Below are positions 56,696-64,000 of a DNA stretch of 64,000 nt, piece by piece. The position numbers and the translations under genes are program-made. Position 1 is the first letter of the stretch. Each line of letters starts with the position of its first letter. Source of the stretch: Siphonodentalium dalli (Eukaryota > Mollusca > Scaphopoda > Gadilida > Siphonodentaliidae); contig CP136061.1 of the NCBI GenBank assembly GCA_032622095.1, forward strand, positions 85,842,324 through 85,906,323, given 5' to 3'. Under the pieces are notes generated by a model, which saw only the letters and a program-made list of their open reading frames with translations, was not told the DNA's origin and did not search any database.

Positions 56696-58139
56696 CCGTG
56701 ATTATAACATGACAATCTATGAGTTGCTAGGTATTATCAGTCTGTGAACATTATAGCTACATAACATAACAAACATGAATTTAAGAACACACTATAAACA
56801 AAGATAGGCCATCTTTATATGTATTATTGATTGAAAATTTAAAGTTGTGACCTGAAATGCATATCTGTATATATACACCCCTCTTGAATGCTAGATTACA
56901 TAAGTCAATGATATTTGGTCAAATATATCAATTAATGGTATTATAGATTCTTTTATTTTTATTTTATTTCACCAAAACATTACATGTATATACCCTTATA
57001 TGTGTTGTATATATATTGGATGTTCATTTTCGAAACTATTAAGACCGCATATTGTATATTATTGCATATTGCCATTCTATTGGTTGAACATATTTGAAAT
57101 GATCAAATAAATTGTTATTAGGCATACAATTGTTAATTTCAACAGTATACTGACAATGAGATTGTTACATTATAATATATGACGAATTGCGATCGACAAA
57201 CTCATTTTATAAGATTTAACCAAAGATTTATTGAATCCTTACAACAAGTCACATTTTCGTGATTTTTGGGGTGAGGGGTAACATAAACCAAATTTTCTGA
57301 AACGCTGTTACATATGAACCACAGACAATGTATTCATTGTTTTCAGTATATATTTCCAAAACATTTAAGACCAAACATTTTGACCTATCGCAAATATCCT
57401 ATGTGTAAATGACCATTTAATGGACCAAAATATTTTAAATGACGAGGATTTTCTTACAAAATTTCCATATGTTTTGTCGAAAAAACTGTTATATTTCAAC
57501 TTTGGTCATTGGGTATGTAATTGCCATTGCAGTATTTAGAAATGTGATCAAATAGTGTCCTTTATAGATTATCATCCATGTTCTGTCGGATGCTTATCAC
57601 AAAAACAATATTTCATGATTTTTGGGGTGATGGGTAACATAATCCAAAATTTATAAAATACGGTTAAGAATGTGTCCTAGATATTGTATGTTTTGATTAG
57701 AGTATACATGTCCAAAAATTCTAAGACCTTAATCTTTGATCTGCACTGAAACATTTTTGAGAAATTGTCTGTTTATTATTCCGAAATAATTGAAACGAGA
57801 ATGATTATATGACAAAATTGCATGTTTTTGGTACAAAAAGTGATAAATTTCCAATTTGGTCAGCCTGGGTTGCTACCATCTTCCAAATATGACAATGTCA
57901 GGTTGAATGACGCCTTTATTATGCATGCGCCTCAATTTTTTATTCCAGTTGGAATGTCAGTGTGAAATAATGATTGAATTTGACCACCATCTTGGATTTA
58001 TACTGGAAACAAGGGTTAATATTGATCAGAAACCTGTTTCTAGTTCACTTTCTGAAAGAGCACACATAACTTGACAAAATATAAAAAAATGGCAATTTTG
58101 GCCAGTCCGTTCCAAAAAAAACGCTAAGTCACTACACTA

Positions 58140-58989
58140 ATATGAATTATTCATTGGCATACGAAGACATACAAAATCAAGCATAATTACTTTATTTGTA
58201 GGACAAATTAACGCAATCAAATATTGTAGCTATTACAAGATAGTCCGCGGACTACTGATCAAGCGATCCAATGAATAATTAGGAAACAAAATATTCTTAG
58301 AGTGAGGCAAATATAGATGATTAATAGTTAATCCGAGAAAATTAAATCTTTTAATATGTTTTACAAACATAATAAAAGTTACCAATGACTTTATATTAAC
58401 AGTTAATACTCAAGCACATCTATATAAACTAATCAACTTTTGTTACGAACTTCACATCGTATTTGTGTGGAATGCAGTTCAACATATTTATTGTGACGCA
58501 AATATACATGTACATAGATTAAGATTACATGCTTGGTTATGATTACAGTCAGGAATTCTCGTGAAATTGACGATGGTGTTGTTACGGGAAGATGGTGAAT
58601 TAAAGGGGTACTGTACGCCATTTTCAATAAATTCCCGGTGATATCAACGATCTAATATCGATAATATATAGAAAACTAAGTAATTTGAGTCTAAGATGTA
58701 TTCTGTAAACGTTCAGGTTATTAGGTTATCTTAAAAATAAAAGTTAATAATTTGATATAAATTTAATTTATGGCTGGAGTCATAAATTAAATTACGAATT
58801 TCCGTGTACAAGACGTAATCAAAATAATTCACGGATAGTGGATTGTACAAAGCGTGGTACGCATGATTGTGTAAACAAAATATGTTGATAAGGGGTGTAG
58901 ACTCAAGCCACTCACTGACTATTGACTATACAATGACCTAATGAGTATATGGGACTAGTATGCATATAATATAACATTTATTTGATACA
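58140..58989. other. No recognisable feature
   Basis: AT-rich, short frames, no repeat found. Confidence 0.45.
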
Positions 58990-59480
58990 TTTGCTTGAAA
59001 CTTGAAAATGACTCGTTCCCATCTACATGTCAATATTAACATCCACGATTTCATGGTGATCAGACATAAAGTACGGCCTGTAGTCCGTACTACTAGATTG
59101 CATTTTGAAATCCAAGATGGCCGTCGGCAGCCATGTTTTTTGGCCGAATGACCCCAAAATGACTCATTCCCATCTACATGTCAATGTTATCATCCATGAC
59201 CAATTTCATAATGATCCGACCAAAGGTACAACCTCTCGCCCATGCCAACGGATTTAGTCATGCAAAGTAAAATCCAAGACGGCTGCTGGTGGCCATTTTT
59301 ATCGCCGAATGACCCCAAAATGACTGATTCCCATCTACATGTCAATGTCAACAACCATGAAAATTTCATAATGATCCGACCAAAGATACGACTTGTAGTC
59401 CGTGCCAAAGGATTTAGTCATGCAAAGAGTAAAATCCAAGATGACTGCTGGTGGCCATTGGTATAGCCGAATGACCCCAA
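58990..59480 (-). repeat. Tandem array S, opposite orientation
   Basis: GGCCGAATGACC recurs at about 59131, 59303 and 59465, with ATCCAAGATGGCCGTCGGCA, CATCTACATGTCAATGTTA and GATTTAGTCATGCAAAG between. This is the reverse complement of 28893-29580. One more fragment (AAAATGACTCGTTCCCATCT) lies at 59935. Confidence 0.8.
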
Positions 59481-61139
59481 AGGTTACAGTGAAGTAATTA
59501 TTCCCATAGGCCTCAGTGTTAACATATAATGGCCTGCAGCCCTGACTATCCACGAATTGTGATAAATGAGCACATGATCACCAGGATTGGCATCTGCGCA
59601 AAGTTTCTGCATGAAAAATATCATATCGTCGAGCATGAAATGTACCTTTAAATTTGGGATTTATAATCTAGAGTCAGAATTGCACGAAAATAATATTGAC
59701 ATTTTTTACCTCCCACCAAAAAAATTCAATCCAGGAACCTCGTGCTTTAAAATGTGCCAATGTTTTGTTTGTAGTCTGACATTTCAAGAGGAGTGATTGC
59801 ATGTAGTTTATATGTTTAAATATCGAAACAACTATTGACCAACCAGAGCCCAGAATTAGTTTAATTCTCTCCTGCATCTTGGTCCAATATCCGTTGGAGG
59901 GCGCTACCAATCGAATTACTTCACTGTAACCCAAAATGACTCGTTCCCATCTACATGTTAATGTATTACCGGTATTAACCCAAATAATTCCTGATTACCG
60001 AAGTTACCAAACACATTTGAAGTCAATCTTGAGTCCGCTTGCATTGTACCGACACAATAGAAGCCATTGTCGATTACGTTGTGTAAACAAAAGTCAGAAA
60101 ATGGGATGTTGCTGAACTTGCGGCTAAAATAATCCATACTGGCATGAAATTTCTTATTGCTAGTTACCGGTAGATGATGATTGCATTATATAAAACTGAG
60201 TGGTGAAAGAATTGCAGTATCTGAATTACATAAATATTCTTACAAAGGTGCTCAGATTGTGTAGTTTCAAACCTTTTGGTATCGGTAGTTTTTGTTCTGG
60301 TACAAATATTTCCTTTCCCACCAACCTGCGATTATATTGTTTTGTCACCCATGGTAAAACATACATGTGTACAACTATTGGAGGCTGATATAAGCAGAAT
60401 ATAACATTAACAAAAACATAGTTTGTACCATGAAATCCGCCGTTTTCAAACTGCTTACCTGAGCATTTCTCAAAATAGTAACTATAAACGGCGTTGCAAC
60501 TACATGTACTATAAAAGCCGTATCAACGAAAATGCAGTTACAGCTATATGTCAGCTGTCGCGATATTATTTAACTGCCAAAATATCGTGAAGAAAATAAT
60601 GTGGGCTGTACACGCATGTAAGATGGTGTCGGTCGGTACACGCGTTTAAGATGGTGTTGGTTTTCATACCGCGGGTTTGTCCATTAATCGAAATACTGTA
60701 CAGCACTATAGTGTCAACATGTGGAATCTAACATGCCACATCATTAAATTTGCTGTGGGATATTTTCCCTAATTTTGAAGGCTGGTTTCTCCCCTCCCGC
60801 CTCTAAACATTCCTGTCGCACGGACAAATGGCATCGCTGGTCAGTTTATTTCTTACAGTATATTCAGGTATAAGCATTTCGCTATATACGTCAATTCACC
60901 AATGTGCCCCCCCCAATCCACCACTCTGTAACTAGGGATCTACGAATCGGCAATTTACCGCAGATTCGAAATCTGATATCGAATCGGGTTGCCCATGTCA
61001 AAATAAATAGCCACCAGTCAGTCCAGGTTTTATTATTATACAGCGTCGGGAAATTTCAGTGTACCAAAGTCCTAGTTTGTTGACAGAAAATAGCATCACA
61101 TGTGCAATTCTCCTTCTCCTGTTGTTTTAGTTATATATA
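59481..61139. other. No recognisable gene
   Basis: A two-copy 30-bp repeat (TACACGC.T.TAAGATGGTGT) near 60607 and 60640. Otherwise only short frames. Confidence 0.45.
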
Positions 61140-62510
61140 CATTTCATTGTCTGATAATCATTTGTAACTTTGTGACAAAAAACACGTGGCATTTTTGAAA
61201 CGATTTCCAAATGTAACTTTGTAACCCTTTTTTTAACAAGGATAGGTGAAATATTTTAATTTTTCTAGTTGGAGTTATTCTCTGATAATCATTGGTAACT
61301 TTGTAACAAAAAACAAGTGGCATTTTTAAACGACTTCAAATGTAACTATGCGACAAAAAACACGTCGCATTTTTGAACCGACTTCCAAATGTAACTTTGT
61401 AACCCTTTTTAAACAAGGATGGGTCAAATATTTTCATCTTTCTAGTTGGAGTAATTCTCTGATAATTATTGGTAACTTTGTGACAAAACCACGTCGCATT
61501 TTTTAAACGACTTTCAAATGTAACTGTGTAACCCTTTTTAAACAAGAATGGGTGAAATATTTTCATTTTTCTAGTTGGAGTTATTCTCTGATAATCATTG
61601 GTAACTTTGTGACAAAAAACACGTTGCATTTTTTAAATGACTTCCAAATGTAACCATGTGACAAATAAACACGTCGCATTTTTGAACCAACTTCCAAATG
61701 TAACTTTGTAACCCTTTTTAAACAAGGATGGGTGAAATATTTTCATTTTTATAGTTGGAGTAATTCTCTGATAAGCATTAGTAACTTTGTAACAAAAAAC
61801 ACGTCCCATTTTGAAACGATTTCCAAATGTAACTGTGTAACTCTTTTGTAAACAAGGATGGGTGAAATATTTAAATTTTTCAAGTTGGAGTTATTCTCTG
61901 ATAATCATTGGTAACTTTGTGACAAAAAACACGTGGCATTTTTGAAACGACTTCCAAATGTAACTATGTGACAAAAAACACGTCGCATTTTTTAAACGAC
62001 TTCCAAATGTAACTGTGTAACCCTTTTTAAACAAGGATGGGTGAAATATGTTCATTTTTAAAGTTGGAGTAATTCTCTGATAATCATTGGTAACCTTGTA
62101 AAAAAAAACAAGTGGCATTTTTAAACGACTTCCAACTGTAACTATGCGACAAAAACACGTCGCATTTTTGAACCGACTTCCAAATGTAACTTTGTAACCC
62201 TTTTTAAACAAGGATGGGTGAAATATTTTCATTTTTATAGTTGGAGTAATTCTCTGATAAGCATTAGTAACTTTGTGACAAAAAACATGTCGCATTTTTG
62301 AAACGACTTCCAAATGTAACTTTGTAACCCCTTTTAAACAAGGATAGGTGAAATATTTTAATTTTTCTAGTTGGAGTTATTCTCTGATAATCATTGGTAA
62401 CTTTGTGACAAAAAACACGTGGCATTTTTTAAACGACTTCCAAATGTAACTATGTGACCAAAAACACGTCGCATTTTTGAAACAACTTCCAACTGTAACT
62501 TTGTAACACA
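61140..62510 (+). repeat. Satellite T, main array (about 130/180-bp units)
   Basis: About nine monomers, each TCTGATAATCATTGGTAACT, TTGTGACAAAAAACACGT, GGCATTTTTGAAACGACTTC, CAAATGTAACTTTGTAACCC, AAACAAGGATGGGTGAAATA and TTTCATTTTTCTAGTTGGAG. Starts alternate about 126-131 and 180 bp because some units contain a second CGACAAAAAACACGTCGC... sub-repeat of about 50 bp. Frames up to 140 codons on minus (61891-62313) are satellite translation. Confidence 0.85.
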
Positions 62511-62849
62511 TGCCGGCTCTTGATCATTATCGCCCACCTTGAAAACTGGATAATAACACATAAACTACCATAACAACTTTCAAGTGGGACATTGGCTGGT
62601 GTGTTATCATTGTCGCCCCAGTCAACATACATGCAAATACCTCTATTCGAAGTTGGATTTATCAAAATAAACACACCGTCTTTCAAGTCGAGATATGTAC
62701 ATAATATAGTTTTGTTTAATTTTGAGTGATTTATCGAAAGCTTTCATGAGGGCGTGGTGTTCTCTTGTATATATCTACATATAACGATACATCGTATGAT
62801 TGTGCGCTTTTTTATGTCTGATTGCCCACTGGATTGCCTGCCAATATCC
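62511..62849. other. No recognisable feature
   Basis: No repeat or gene identified between the satellite and the microsatellite. Confidence 0.45.
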
Positions 62850-63040
62850 CCGTATGTATGTATGAATATGTGCATATATGTATGCGAGGGTGGGTGTGTG
62901 TATGTACGTGTGTATATTTGTATGTATGCGTGTGCATTAGTGTGTATGTAGGTGCGTGTACGTATGTATGGATGTGTATGTATATATGTATGCATGTGTA
63001 TGGGTGTATCTTTTATATATATGAATGTATGTATGTATGG
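62850..63040. repeat. Degenerate (GTAT)n/(TG)n microsatellite
   Basis: GTATGTATG, TGTGTGTATGTACGTGTGTA and TATGTATGTATG runs across about 190 bp. Open frames on both strands are products of the repeat. Confidence 0.85.
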
Positions 63041-63119
63041 CCTGTTGTATGTACAACCAACAATCTGCTTACATACCTGTCTATCTATAAACGTGCATGA
63101 TTGTCTCTTCTAATCTCTG

Positions 63120-63250
63120 GCTGACTTTTCTGTCTACCACATAGTTTAATGCTTATTTATTTATTTGATTTTTGTATTGTATTGTGTAAACATTCCAATT
63201 ATATTGTAAAAGCTCTTCGTTAACGGAGGAAATAAAGGATATATATATAT
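63120..63250 (+). repeat. Possible retroelement 3' tail
   Basis: TATTTATTTATTTGATTTTT leads to ATTGTAAAAGCTCTTCGTTA, then ACGGAGGAAATAAAGG and a (TA)n tail. Form only; no coding part precedes it. Confidence 0.25.
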
Positions 63251-63559
63251 TTCTTGCACCAAATATCGACATATCTATCTCCGAGAACCACATTTTGAAC
63301 CTTTTTCCTAAAATGTATACATGTATAAATTACTCACAAATCAGGTTAATAATATGATATGATGTAAGATCCGGCGAAATAACGACTAATCCTGTTCCAA
63401 TAAATGCGATAAACATCAAAAGGAAACCAAGCAATCTCCATTTTGACATCACGAAATATGAACACGAAACCGTGTGCGCCAGTTATAACGACTAACCTGG
63501 GCGCGCTTACGCGAACGCAAGATTGTATTGATTTCAAGATCTTATTGATAGCAAACCCA

Positions 63560-64000
63560 AGCCTGCAAATAGCGTGTCTGTCATTTGCAGAATGAGGTCC
63601 ACAGAAGGTGAATTTAGTGATGCTCTCCCATACAGCGGGCTAGCATCACCAAATTCACACTATGTGGACCTCATTCTGCTTAGGCCTCATCTTCTGGGAA
63701 GTGTCTATAGTGTCAAATTAACATTGTTTTTAGTTACATTTCCCTTCTAGGAAGTTTCTATATCCCCTAATTTGCAGAAGATAAAATTCATAATTGATGT
63801 GCCCAATGGGTGAACATCACCAACTTCAGTTGGGGAACTTCAATCTGATCCTAGCTCTGCCATAGCAGTTGAGGGCCTTAGCAGAATGAGGTCCCCAGAA
63901 GGTGAATTTGGTGATGCTATCCCGCTGTGCGGGATAGCATCACTAAATTTACCCTCTGACGACCTCATTCTGCAAATGACAGACACGCTATTTGCAGGCT
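63560..64000. mobile_element. 441-bp double-hairpin element with perfect 40-bp inverted ends
   Basis: 63560-63599 (AGCCTGCAAATAGCGTGTCT...) and 63961-64000 are exact reverse complements, and imperfect pairing extends to about 75 bp. Each end also begins a local foldback, at about 63591-63700 and 63887-63969. Each of these pairs an AATGAGGTCC...GGTGATGC arm with its inverse around a CCCGCTGTGCGGG-type tip. Non-coding. The right end coincides with the end of the window, so any target duplication cannot be seen. Confidence 0.85.

Larger units (their letters stand above)
53374..58139. mobile_element. Head-to-head pair of truncated copies of an orphan-gene element
   Basis: The outer ends are inverted: TAGTGTAGTGAATTAGCG at 53374 and CGCTAAGTCACTACACTA at 58122-58139. 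Both lead into CGGAACGGACTGGCC, GAAAGTGAACTAGAAACAGG and matching sequence for about 1.6-1.8 kb. Between the arms lie the decayed coding parts (next two entries). The minus-strand copy spans about 56012 down to 53374, and the plus-strand copy about 56036 to 58139. Both outer ends therefore correspond to the 3' side of the same element, so the inverted ends need not be transposon TIRs. Both outer ends could be read as flanked by TA, which is weak evidence for a target site. Confidence 0.75.

Noticed and set aside
53374-58139. Classical DNA transposon with 1.7-kb TIRs
   Set aside because: The arms are the same 3' end of two oppositely oriented gene copies, so the inverted ends follow from the inversion; the TA flanks alone are too weak.
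61336-62313. 97- and 140-codon minus-strand frames
   Set aside because: The protein repeats with the satellite period (KMKIFHPSLFKKGYKVTFGS); stop-free phase of a tandem repeat.

Overview
The window looks like repeat-dominated, AT-rich nuclear DNA from an animal, most likely a marine invertebrate. The support is indirect. There are two copies of a CR1/L2-type LINE with a coiled-coil ORF1, a PHD finger and an endonuclease-RT ORF2. There are two decayed copies of an orphan Cys-rich-tailed protein family that I remember from cnidarian and mollusc gene sets. Many dispersed tandem and foldback repeats are present, and there is no operon-like coding. I recognise no intact host gene, no tRNA or rRNA gene and no CRISPR. 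Nearly every long open frame is short, unrecognised or lies inside a repeat.

Layout. 1-7.2 kb: a 655-bp segment repeated 1,440 bp apart, three head-to-tail elements that each open with CTAGTCT (the third full of AGGTCA half-sites), a 40-bp-arm hairpin and a 678-bp inverted element rich in TGATATCA. 7.24-11.12 kb: a 5'-truncated, internally deleted LINE bounded by a 32-bp target-site duplication. 11-33 kb: long stretches with nothing recognisable, broken by foldback or tandem elements (480-bp palindrome at 17 kb, 39-bp-stem hairpin at 19.1 kb, TIR element at 21.1 kb, inverted relative of the 4-kb repeats at 23.7 kb, CCGGCACC cluster at 25 kb, CCATCTTGGAT tandem array at 29 kb).

33.46-45.4 kb is a nested composite. 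It has inverted outer ends about 300 bp long that carry different tandem arrays, and an internal palindrome centred near 35.6 kb. One arm of the palindrome is split by a 1-kb GC-richer insert with a gag/ORF1-like frame. A near-complete but dead LINE (about 37.8-43.4 kb) sits in the right-hand array, and the right end is copied in a 701-bp tandem duplication. 45.4-52.4 kb holds more dispersed repeats, a perfect 33-bp-stem hairpin, a TIR element with 32-bp ends, and a satellite with a 33-bp minisatellite embedded in it.

53.37-58.14 kb is the most interesting locus. Two truncated copies of the orphan gene lie head to head, and both end at the same outer sequence. 58-64 kb has inverse-strand copies of the 29-kb and 52-kb tandem families and ends in a 441-bp element with perfect 40-bp inverted ends flush with the window edge.

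The coding remnants do not form a pathway. The common theme is inverted duplication: at least a dozen separate structures in 64 kb are foldbacks, built from LINE, orphan-gene or non-coding repeat material.
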